Below, one piece after another: positions 9,424-16,424 of a stretch of 64,000 nucleotides of DNA. Both the position numbers and the translations under genes were made by a program. The notes under the pieces are model-generated. The model made no database searches and was not told the origin of the DNA. It saw only the letters and a program-made list of their open reading frames with translations. Origin of the DNA: Actinoplanes cyaneus (lineage in GTDB: Bacteria; Actinomycetota; Actinomycetes; Mycobacteriales; Micromonosporaceae); the NCBI RefSeq assembly GCF_016862095.1, contig NZ_BOMH01000074.1, forward strand, positions 38,288 through 102,287, in the 5' to 3' direction. Numbering within the stretch: position 1 is the first letter of the stretch; the number at the start of each line of letters is the position of its first letter.

Positions 9424-10261
9424 TCAGCGCCGCGGCGGCCCACGCCTTCAGGGTGGTGGGGGTGGTGGTGAGCGGGGTGCGGGGTTGTTCCGGGGTGAAG
9501 CCGTCGCGCAGGCCCGAGGTCATGGCGAGGACCGCGGTGACGGCTTTCGGGGGCATGCCGGCCAGGGTGAGGCGGTCGGCCATCTCGGTGTCGGGGATGA
9601 CGGTCAGGGTGGCGCCGAGCTGGCCGGCGACGTCGGCCCAGGTGAGGTCGGCGGGGCCGTGGACGGCCTGGACGCCGCCGGGCCAGGCAGGGTTGAGCAG
9701 GCGGGCGGCGGCGATGTCGCCGACGTCGCGGGGGTCGACCCACGGCATCGGCTCGTCCGCGGGTTTGGTCGTGGTGACGGTGCCGGCGTGGATCTCGTCG
9801 GCGGAGGCCAGCAGGTTGGTGAAGTAGTAGCCGCTGCGCAGGGCAAGGACGCGGGCGCCGGTGGCGGTGAACTCGTGTTCGCTGCGGGCGAGGCCGTCGA
9901 TCAGGCCGGCGCCGGTGCCGAGCTCGGCGCCGACACTGCTGAGCAGCACGACGCGGGGCACGGCGTGGGCGCGCACCGCGGCGGTGCCGGCGTCGACCAT
10001 GGTGGCCATCTCGGCGAGGGGGTCGTCGGCGAAGACGTTTTCCGGGGTGGCCCAGAGCAGGGCGTCGATGCCTTCGGTGGCGGCGTGGACGTAGGCGGGG
10101 TCGCGCAGGTCGCCGACGGCGAGGTCGGTCAGGTCGTGCAGGGCGGGGTCGAGTGTGGCCGGGTCGCGCAGCAGCAGGCGGGGGCGGATGCCGGCCTGGA
10201 CGAGCAGCTGGGTGACGCGGGAGCCGACGTTGCCGGTGGGAGTGGTGACGGCGATGTTCAT
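9401..10261 (-). CDS. NmrA/SDR-family NAD(P)-binding protein
   Basis: Atypical short-chain dehydrogenase of the NmrA/NAD(P)H-azoreductase type, 286 aa. The cofactor motif TPTGNVGSRV is at residues 7-16, VVLLSSVGAELG follows the central strand, and YYFTNLL and MPWVDPRDVGDIAAA are typical of the group. Soluble. The family either reduces quinone-like compounds or senses redox state, and the choice cannot be made here. It is convergent with the TetR gene and overlaps it by 23 bp. Confidence 0.85.
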   Translation of the reverse strand: MNIAVTTPTGNVGSRVTQLLVQAGIRPRLLLRDPATLDPALHDLTDLAVGDLRDPAYVHAATEGIDALLWATPENVFADDPLAEMATMVDAGTAAVRAHAVPRVVLLSSVGAELGTGAGLIDGLARSEHEFTATGARVLALRSGYYFTNLLASADEIHAGTVTTTKPADEPMPWVDPRDVGDIAAARLLNPAWPGGVQAVHGPADLTWADVAGQLGATLTVIPDTEMADRLTLAGMPPKAVTAVLAMTSGLRDGFTPEQPRTPLTTTPTTLKAWAAAALTTPAAGR

Positions 10262-10342
10262 GCCTTACTGCCTACCCGTGGGGTACGACAAAATCCGGTG
10301 ACCGCCGGCGGGGCCCCGGTTTGTGGCGGCGTCGCGGTTTCC

Positions 10343-10397
10343 GGCTGGTGCTCACGGTTGTCATGAGGGATGGATAACGACCGTGAGCACCAGCCGA
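10343..10397. repeat. Dispersed intergenic hairpin, copy 2
   Basis: The 23-nt arms at 10343-10365 and 10375-10397 pair at 21 positions, starting CGGCTGGTGCTCACGG. It belongs to the six-member family described in the findings. Confidence 0.8.
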
Positions 10398-10442
10398 GGG
10401 GCGGGAGCGCGTTTCGGGCCGGGGTGGCAGCGGCGTCGCGGT

Positions 10443-10500
10443 CCCGGCTGGTGCTCACGGGTGCTTCGCCGCGGTGAGGCACCCGTGAGCGCCAGCCGGG
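10443..10500. repeat. Dispersed intergenic hairpin, copy 3
   Basis: The 25-nt arms at 10443-10467 and 10476-10500 pair at 23 positions, with the family core GGCTGGTGCTCACGG. It lies 45 bp from copy 2, making a tandem pair. Confidence 0.8.
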
Positions 10501-10692
10501 AGGCGGCACCGGCGGGCAGTGCGGTGGCGCGGCGCCGGGGTTGGTGTTCGGGGTGAGCGTGCCCCACCGCGCAGGTCGCCCTGGAGGGTTTCGCGTTCTG
10601 GGCGCGTCAGCGCCCTGCGGAGCCCGCAAGGGTCCCCGCGGGAGCGACGGTCCGGACCACAGCGGAGGCAGGCAAGGAAAGGTTGTCGGTTC

Positions 10693-11052
10693 TCAGGTTT
10701 CCAGGGCGGCCTTGACCAGGGCCAATGCTGTCTCGGGTGGGATGCCGAGGGTGCGGATGGTGTCGGCGTAGGTCTTGGCGGCGTTCTGGGCGCGCAGGGA
10801 CGTGCCGGTGGCGCGGGCGGTGATGACGGTGCCGAGGCGGCCGCGGGTTTCGACGAGGCCCGCCTGTTCGAGCTCTTTGTAGGCGCGGGCGACGGTGTTG
10901 GCGGCCAGGCCGAGGTCGGTGGCGAGTTGGCGGACCGGGGGCAGCCGGGTGCCGGCGGCGAGGGTGCCGTCGGCGGCGAGGGCGGCGATGCGCAGCCGGA
11001 CCTGCTCGTAGGGCGGGGTCGGCGCGTCCGGGTCGATGGGGATGTGCAGCAT
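10693..11052 (-). CDS. Short GntR-family regulator (YtrA type)
   Basis: GntR regulator of only 119 aa: a winged HTH (about residues 12-75, with PPVRQLATDLGLAANTVARAY, of which the recognition helix is LAANTVARAY) and a short helical tail, as in the YtrA subfamily that usually controls transporters. ATG 11052 overlaps the stop of the upstream UMF1 transporter (TGATG), so the two are translationally coupled. The long open frame upstream is a shadow of the transporter. It probably autoregulates this pair; no clear operator was found ahead of the transporter. Confidence 0.9.
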   Translation of the reverse strand: MLHIPIDPDAPTPPYEQVRLRIAALAADGTLAAGTRLPPVRQLATDLGLAANTVARAYKELEQAGLVETRGRLGTVITARATGTSLRAQNAAKTYADTIRTLGIPPETALALVKAALET

Positions 11053-12428
11053 CAGACGATTGTGGGTGGTGTGTTGCCGGCGGCGACGATGGCCCGCCGG
11101 ATCGGGACGAGGGCGAGCAGGAGGCCGCCGAGGAGGAAGAACACGACGAGGGAGACGATGCCGAGGCGGTAGCTGGTGGTGAGCTGGAAGATCAGGCCGA
11201 ACAGCAGGGGGCCGAGCCAGCTGGTGCCTTTGTCGCTGATCTCGTAGAAGCCGTAGTACTCGCCTTCGCGGCCTTCGGGGATGAGCTGGGAGAACAGGCT
11301 GCGGCTGAGGGCTTGGCTGCCGCCGAGGACCAGGCCGATGCCGGCGCCGAGGATCATGAACGGGATCGGTTCGCCTTCGGGGAGCCAATAGGCGGCGGCG
11401 ACAACGGCGAGCCACAGGGCGAGGCTGATCAGGATGGTGTTGCGGGCGCCGAGGCGGGTGGCGACGGCGCCGAGCAGCAGGGCGCCGCCGAAGGCGAGGA
11501 ACTGCACGATGAGGATCGTGATGATCAGGGTGGACTGTTCGAGTTTGAGTTCTTCGGTGCCGAACTGGCTGGCGAGAGTGATGACGGTCTGGATGCCGTC
11601 GTTGTAGATCAGGTAGGCGCCGAGGAAGGCGAGGGTGAGCGGGTAGGCGCGCATGTGCCGGACGGTGTGGCCGAGTTGCCGGAAGCCGTCGGTGAGCACG
11701 TTGCCGCGGGTGGTGGTGCTCTGGGCGCCGGGGCGGTCGCGCAGCCACAGCAGCGGCAGGAGGGTGAACGCGGCCCACCAGACGCCGGCCGAGACGATGG
11801 ACCAGCGGGCCAGGTCGAGGGTGCGTTGCGGGTTGTCGTCCTCGCTGAGCAGGGTGACGGCGACGAGGTTGAGGGCCAGGAGCAGGCCGCCGCCGAGGTA
11901 GCCGATGGCCCAGCCGCGGCTGGAGACGCGGTCGCGCTGGTCGGGTTCGGCGAGTTGGGGCAGGAACGAGTTGTAGACGACGATGGCGGCGCCGAACGCG
12001 ATGTTGGCGATCAGGAACAGGATGCCGCCGAGCAGGTAGCGCTGGCCGGTGACCAGGCCCATGGCGATGGTGGCGGCGGCGCCGAGGAACGCGGCGCCGG
12101 CGAGCAGGGGTTTCTTGCGGGGGGCGCGGTCGGTGATGGCGCCGATGACGGGCAGGACGAAGACGGTGAGGAACACCGACAGCGACACCAGGTACGGGTA
12201 GTAGCTGCCGGCGGCGACGGTGATGCCCAGGGGGTGCACGACGCCGTCGCAGTCGTCGGTGCCGAGGGGGCAGCCGGCGGCCTGTTCGGCGACGCTGGTC
12301 AGGAACGGGCCGAGGAAGACGGTGATGACGGTGCTCTGGAACGCCGAGTTGGCCCAGTCGTAGAGGTACCAGCCTCGGCGTTCCCGCTTACCGGCGGTGG
12401 CGGGGGTCGGGGTGCCGGTGACGGCCAT
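11052..12428 (-). CDS. UMF1/Atg22-family MFS transporter
   Basis: Major-facilitator protein of the UMF1 (Atg22-like) family, 458 aa with about 12 membrane helices. The N-terminal signature WYLYDWANSAFQSTV, DRAPRKKPLL in the loop after helix 2 and the GGSQALSRSLFSQLIPEGREGEYYG region (quoted only by its ends GGSQALSRS and GREGEYYGF) are diagnostic. Substrates of bacterial members are mostly unknown; fungal relatives export amino acids from the vacuole. It is coupled to the GntR gene downstream. Confidence 0.88.
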   Translation of the reverse strand: MAVTGTPTPATAGKRERRGWYLYDWANSAFQSTVITVFLGPFLTSVAEQAAGCPLGTDDCDGVVHPLGITVAAGSYYPYLVSLSVFLTVFVLPVIGAITDRAPRKKPLLAGAAFLGAAATIAMGLVTGQRYLLGGILFLIANIAFGAAIVVYNSFLPQLAEPDQRDRVSSRGWAIGYLGGGLLLALNLVAVTLLSEDDNPQRTLDLARWSIVSAGVWWAAFTLLPLLWLRDRPGAQSTTTRGNVLTDGFRQLGHTVRHMRAYPLTLAFLGAYLIYNDGIQTVITLASQFGTEELKLEQSTLIITILIVQFLAFGGALLLGAVATRLGARNTILISLALWLAVVAAAYWLPEGEPIPFMILGAGIGLVLGGSQALSRSLFSQLIPEGREGEYYGFYEISDKGTSWLGPLLFGLIFQLTTSYRLGIVSLVVFFLLGGLLLALVPIRRAIVAAGNTPPTIV

Positions 12429-12500
12429 CGTGTGCGCTCCTGGGTGTCAGTCGGTGCGCGCACATGATGCCATCCGGTGCTCGTTCACGGGAGACCCGCG

Positions 12501-12965
12501 TCACTGTTCATCGGGGGTCCACCAGCGGGCCAGGGCGGCGACGGCGGGGTCGTCGGAGGCGGCCAGGATCGTCCACGGGTCGGCGCCGTCGGGGATGTCG
12601 ATGCCGGCGTAGGCGGCCAGGTCGTGGGCGTCGATCGGGTCGGTGCCGGCGGTCCAGGCGGCGGGGGCGCCGAGGGTGGACGCGTCGACCCAGGGGAAGC
12701 CGTCGACGGGTTCGGGCAGGTCGCCGACGTCGAGGTGCGGGGGGAAGTCGTCGCCGGTGGTGAGGGTGTCGTGGGTCTCGGGCAGGTCGGGCGGGGCGGT
12801 GTCGTGCTCGGCGGCGGGGGTGTCGTGGTGGTCCCAGTCGTCGTGCTGGTCGAGGTCGGGGGTGTGGAGTTCGTGGGTTTCGGGCAGGTCGGGGCCGTCC
12901 GGGAGGTCCGGCAGGTCGTGGTGGTCGTCGTCGTGGTGGTCGAAGCCGCCCCAGTGGTCGCTCAT
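12501..12965 (-). CDS. Acidic Asp/His-rich protein of the dynamin operon
   Basis: Protein of 154 aa with no recognised family. Residues 1-100 are made largely of Asp, His, Pro, Leu and Thr, with repeated DLP and LPETH units. Residues 105-154 look folded (DAHDLAAYAGIDIPDG, then WTILAASDDPAVAALARWW). There is no signal peptide or membrane segment. It overlaps the upstream dynamin gene by 4 bp, so it is made with it. IniB holds the third place in mycobacterial ini operons, but this protein does not resemble glycine-rich IniB. The His/Asp clusters could bind divalent metal; that is inference. Confidence 0.8.
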   Translation of the reverse strand: MSDHWGGFDHHDDDHHDLPDLPDGPDLPETHELHTPDLDQHDDWDHHDTPAAEHDTAPPDLPETHDTLTTGDDFPPHLDVGDLPEPVDGFPWVDASTLGAPAAWTAGTDPIDAHDLAAYAGIDIPDGADPWTILAASDDPAVAALARWWTPDEQ

Positions 12966-14767
12966 CTGTTCCTCTCGTCGTCGATCGGCGCCGGGGTCAG
13001 GGCACGCGCCCGCAGCAGGGCCTCGTCGGCCTGCCGTACCCGTACGCGTACCGTGTCAAGCTCCTGCTGGGCCGCTGCCCGGCGGCGGGCGCGGCCGCCG
13101 GCGTCCTCGGCGGCGGCGGCGTCGATCTCGGCGATCTGCGCGTCGAGGTCCTTGAGGCGTCGTTCCGCGGCGTCGTCGAGGGCGAGTGACAGCGCGTACT
13201 GCAGGTCGGTGAAGCGGACCGACACCTCGTCGGCGAGGGCGGCGCGGGCTTCGGCGAGCACGTCGCGCAGCCAGGTGCGGGCGTGCTGGCGGTCGGTGTG
13301 CACGCGCCGGCGGTACAGCACGTAGCCGCCGGCGGCCAGGCCGAGGCCGAGGCCGGCGACCGGGACGAGCAGCCCGCCGGCGGCGCCGAGCACGGACAGG
13401 CCGAGGGCGGCGCCGCGCCCGGCCATGAAGGCGATGCCGCCGGCGGACAGGGCGATGAGCAGGTTGTCGCCGGAGCCGTCGCGGGGCGGGGTGGCGGCGA
13501 GGGCGTGCCGCAGGGTGGCGTTGACCTTGCCGAGGACGGTGTCGCGGTCGTCGTCGTCGAAGGCTTCGTCGAGGACGTGTGCGGCGACCTGGGTGAAGGT
13601 GGTCTCGAGTCGTTCGGACAGTTGCGCGGCGACGGCTTGCAGCTGGGTGTCGACGTGGTCGGGCAGGTGTGCCAGGTCGGGGCCGCGCATCTTGTCGATG
13701 CCGGTGGACAGGTCCTGCTGGAGTTCGGCGATGCGGCTGCGCAGCGCGCCGACGGTTTCGACGCGGGCGCGCTGGACCTCGGCGCCGAGCAGCAGTGACC
13801 ATTGGCGGCTCTCGGTGCGTTTGCGGGCGGCCAGGGCGGCCCGGTCGGCGCGTAGTTGCGCCTGGCGGGCCGGGTCGGCGGTGGCGGTCTGCAGTTTCGC
13901 CTCGGCCTGGGTTTCGAGGCGGCCGAGTTCGCCGCGGGCGGCGCGCAGCACGTTGGCCAGTTGCAGTTGGTGGCCGCGGCCGGCGAGTTCGATCAGGGCG
14001 TGCTGCAGGCCGGGGATCTTGGAGGCGTCGGCGAGGGTGTCCTGGCGGGTGCCGCCGGCGGCCAGGGCCAGTTCGGCGAGGCGGGCGGAGACGGGGAACC
14101 AGGGGGCGGCGGCGAAGCGGGGTGCGTGGGCCTGCAGCAGGGCGCGGTTGTCGTCGGCGATGCGCCGCCACTGCGGAAACGCGTCGATCTTGGTGAGGGC
14201 GAAGACGACGGCGTCGACGCGTTCGGCGGCCTCGGCCAGGAAGCGCAGTTCGGGTTCGGACAGCGGTGCTGACGCGTCGGCGACGAACAGCAGGGCGGAG
14301 GCGCGGCGGACGGCGTCGAGGGCGACGGTGGCGTGGGCGGGGTCGAGGCCGCCGGCGCCGGGGGTGTCGAGCAGGGTGAGGTATTGCAGCAGCGGCGCGG
14401 GGTGGGTGACCTCGATGCGGCGGGCGCGGCGTTTACCGGCGGCCCAGTCGGTGAGGTCGTCGACGTCGACGGGTTCGCCGCCCTCGGGCAGCCAGGCCCG
14501 GGCGTGGTAGGTGTCGCCGGGCACGAAGCTCAGGTAGGTGGCGGTGGTGACGGCGGCGTCGACCGGGGACAGGCCGGGCACCCCGAGCAGGGCGTTGACC
14601 AGGGAGCTCTTGCCGCGTTTGGTTTCGCCGACGACGACCACGCCGGGCCGGGTGAGTTGGGTGCGGCGCAGCTGGGCCAGGTCGGCGGCGGCGTCCATGT
14701 CGACGGTGCGCAGGTAGGCGAGGGTGTCGCGGACGGCGGCGTCCATCAGCGGGGTCAGGTCGCGCAT
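12962..14767 (-). CDS. IniA-like dynamin-family GTPase with membrane hairpin
   Basis: Bacterial dynamin-like protein, 601 aa. G1 is GETKRGKSS (47-55), G3 DTPGAGG (134-140) and G4 TKID (192-195); long helical stalk regions follow. A strongly hydrophobic stretch at about 425-480 (IALSAGGIAFMAG to GGYVLYRRR) should form a membrane hairpin or paddle. Size and motifs match IniA, which in mycobacteria remodels membranes and is induced by cell-wall damage. It overlaps the IniC-like gene by 13 bp upstream and the acidic gene by 4 bp downstream, so the three form one operon. It probably assembles with the other GTPase at the inner membrane. Confidence 0.88.
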   Translation of the reverse strand: MRDLTPLMDAAVRDTLAYLRTVDMDAAADLAQLRRTQLTRPGVVVVGETKRGKSSLVNALLGVPGLSPVDAAVTTATYLSFVPGDTYHARAWLPEGGEPVDVDDLTDWAAGKRRARRIEVTHPAPLLQYLTLLDTPGAGGLDPAHATVALDAVRRASALLFVADASAPLSEPELRFLAEAAERVDAVVFALTKIDAFPQWRRIADDNRALLQAHAPRFAAAPWFPVSARLAELALAAGGTRQDTLADASKIPGLQHALIELAGRGHQLQLANVLRAARGELGRLETQAEAKLQTATADPARQAQLRADRAALAARKRTESRQWSLLLGAEVQRARVETVGALRSRIAELQQDLSTGIDKMRGPDLAHLPDHVDTQLQAVAAQLSERLETTFTQVAAHVLDEAFDDDDRDTVLGKVNATLRHALAATPPRDGSGDNLLIALSAGGIAFMAGRGAALGLSVLGAAGGLLVPVAGLGLGLAAGGYVLYRRRVHTDRQHARTWLRDVLAEARAALADEVSVRFTDLQYALSLALDDAAERRLKDLDAQIAEIDAAAAEDAGGRARRRAAAQQELDTVRVRVRQADEALLRARALTPAPIDDERNR

Positions 14768-16245
14768 CGGGTCCGGACCTCCTGGGCGAGCAGTTGCAGG
14801 CCGCGGTGGGCGATGTGGGCGATGCGGGCCTGGGCGGGGCCGGCGCCGTCGACGGCGTAGGCGCGCCAGCGGGCGGCGGCGGCGATCAGCTCTTTCTCCC
14901 CGGCGTCGGGCAGGTCGAGGATGTGGCGGGGGTCGTCGCTGGTGGCGAGGCGGATCAGTTCGCTCTCCCGGTCGGCGGGCAGCCGGACGGCGCCGGACGC
15001 GGCGCGTTGCGCGGCGTCGAGCAGGCGCAGCCGGTGGTAGGCGGGGTCGCGCAGGACGTCTTCGAGGGCGTCGCGGACGGTGGTGCGCAGCCGGGGGTCG
15101 GCGGTGTGCCCGGCGAGGCGTTCCAGGCGGGTCAGGGCCCAGCCGGCTTTGATGGCGTCGGCGCGCCAGCCGAACGAGCGGTCCAGGCTCTGCTGCAGCC
15201 GGGGCAGGCCGGACGCGGTGAGCAGGCGCCGTTCGAGTTCGCCGGTGCCCAGGCGCGGGTCGGTGGTCAGCTGGGCGCAGGCGAAGCCGATGCCGTACAG
15301 GTCGAGGCGGCCCAGCAGCCGTTCGCGGCGTTCGGCGGGGACGGGGGCGGGCAGGGTGCGGAACAGGTCGACGGAGGCGAGCAGCAGTTGCAGGTCGTCG
15401 GCGGGCAGGGCGGCGAGCTGGGCGAGGGCGTCGCGGTCGGCGCGGGTGAGGCGTCCGGCGCCGGCGGTCTCGGCGAGCAGCCCGGCGAGGGGGACGACGT
15501 CGCCGACGGTGCGGGCGAGCAGCCCGGCCTGCTGGCGGGCCAGGGGCAGGGCGACCGGCCAGGGGTCGTCGGCGCCGCCGGTGAGGGTGTCGACCTTGGC
15601 CAGGACGCCGAGGGCGTTGATCGGGCCGGCGGCCAGGCGGGCGGACGCGTCGTGGAACGCGTCGAGGGCGTGGACGTCGTCGGCGCGCACGGCCTGGGTG
15701 AAGACGTAGACGACGGCTTCGGCGGCGGCGACCTCGGCGGCGGAGTCGGCGTCGATGTGCTCGTCGAACGGGGCGTCGCCGACGACCTGGGCGGCGCGGT
15801 CGCTGGAGGCGGTGTCGGTCGACGACAGGCCGGGGGTGTCGACGACGGTCAGTGTCCGCAATCGGTCATTGGTGAGGGTGACGTCGACGTAGGCGATGCG
15901 GGTGGCGGGCACGCCGAGGCGGGCGGGGACCATGCCGTCGTCGTCGAGGGGCAGGCTGTGCCGCTGGTCGTCGCGGGTGACGACGTCGACGCGGTCGGCG
16001 GGGCCGTACCGGAACCGGGTGACGACTCTAGTGCACTCCCCGGCCGCGGTCGGGGCGACACGCCTGCCGATGAGAGCGTTTACTAGTGTCGACTTTCCGG
16101 CTTTCAAGCGACCGGCGATAGCGACCCGTAACGGTTCGTGGAGACGGTTGCCGATCTGTCGTACCTGGCCACCAGCATCGGAGTCGAAATCCGTAACGAT
16201 CTCGTGACACAGAGTAGCCAAACGTTGGCTGAGTGGTCCGGTCAC
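14755..16245 (-). CDS. IniC-like dynamin-family GTPase
   Basis: Second dynamin-type GTPase, 496 aa, first gene of the operon. G1 is GRLKAGKST (45-53), with a conserved Thr in the switch region (GECTRVVTRF), G3 DTPGLSS (136-142) and G4 as AKVD. The size equals that of IniC, and unlike its partner it has no obvious membrane hairpin. The two proteins probably work as a heteromeric pair, as DynA/DynB or IniA/IniC are thought to. It is divergent from the LuxR-type ATPase regulator, 179 bp away, with a 23-bp imperfect palindrome in the gap. Confidence 0.88.
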   Translation of the reverse strand: MTGPLSQRLATLCHEIVTDFDSDAGGQVRQIGNRLHEPLRVAIAGRLKAGKSTLVNALIGRRVAPTAAGECTRVVTRFRYGPADRVDVVTRDDQRHSLPLDDDGMVPARLGVPATRIAYVDVTLTNDRLRTLTVVDTPGLSSTDTASSDRAAQVVGDAPFDEHIDADSAAEVAAAEAVVYVFTQAVRADDVHALDAFHDASARLAAGPINALGVLAKVDTLTGGADDPWPVALPLARQQAGLLARTVGDVVPLAGLLAETAGAGRLTRADRDALAQLAALPADDLQLLLASVDLFRTLPAPVPAERRERLLGRLDLYGIGFACAQLTTDPRLGTGELERRLLTASGLPRLQQSLDRSFGWRADAIKAGWALTRLERLAGHTADPRLRTTVRDALEDVLRDPAYHRLRLLDAAQRAASGAVRLPADRESELIRLATSDDPRHILDLPDAGEKELIAAAARWRAYAVDGAGPAQARIAHIAHRGLQLLAQEVRTRCAT

Positions 16246-16262
16246 CGTGACTCGTCAGCGAA

Positions 16263-16285
16263 GCACACTGTCAGCGACAATGTGC
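16263..16285. promoter_or_regulatory. Imperfect palindrome in the dynamin/LuxR divergent promoter
   Basis: A 23-bp near-palindrome bounded by GCACA and TGTGC, with TGTC/GACA inside, lies 18 bp before the dynamin operon start and 140 bp before the regulator start. It is a plausible binding site for the divergent LuxR-type protein. Confidence 0.45.
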
Positions 16286-16424
16286 GGAAGGCGGCAGTCG
16301 GCGTCACGCAACGGGGACCTTTCTCGCACGGGAAGCAGGTTCGGTTCTTCGTTCGCAGCACAGACTACGGATGCCGGTGCCGCCTGGGGGATCCCGTGTT
16401 CGTGCCAGAGAAGGAGGACCACTA

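Larger units (their letters stand above)
10262..10692. other. Non-coding stretch with two hairpin repeats
   Basis: About 430 bp with no supported gene, between the NmrA-like gene's start and the GntR gene's end. It holds two dispersed hairpins (10343-10397 and 10443-10500) and a short GGGCGC/GCGCCC stem at 10600-10615. No T-run follows that stem, so it is not called a terminator. Confidence 0.6.

Noticed and set aside
10600..10615. GGGCGC/GCGCCC stem as a terminator for the GntR gene
   Set aside because: No T-run on the proper strand, and such short GC stems are frequent here.
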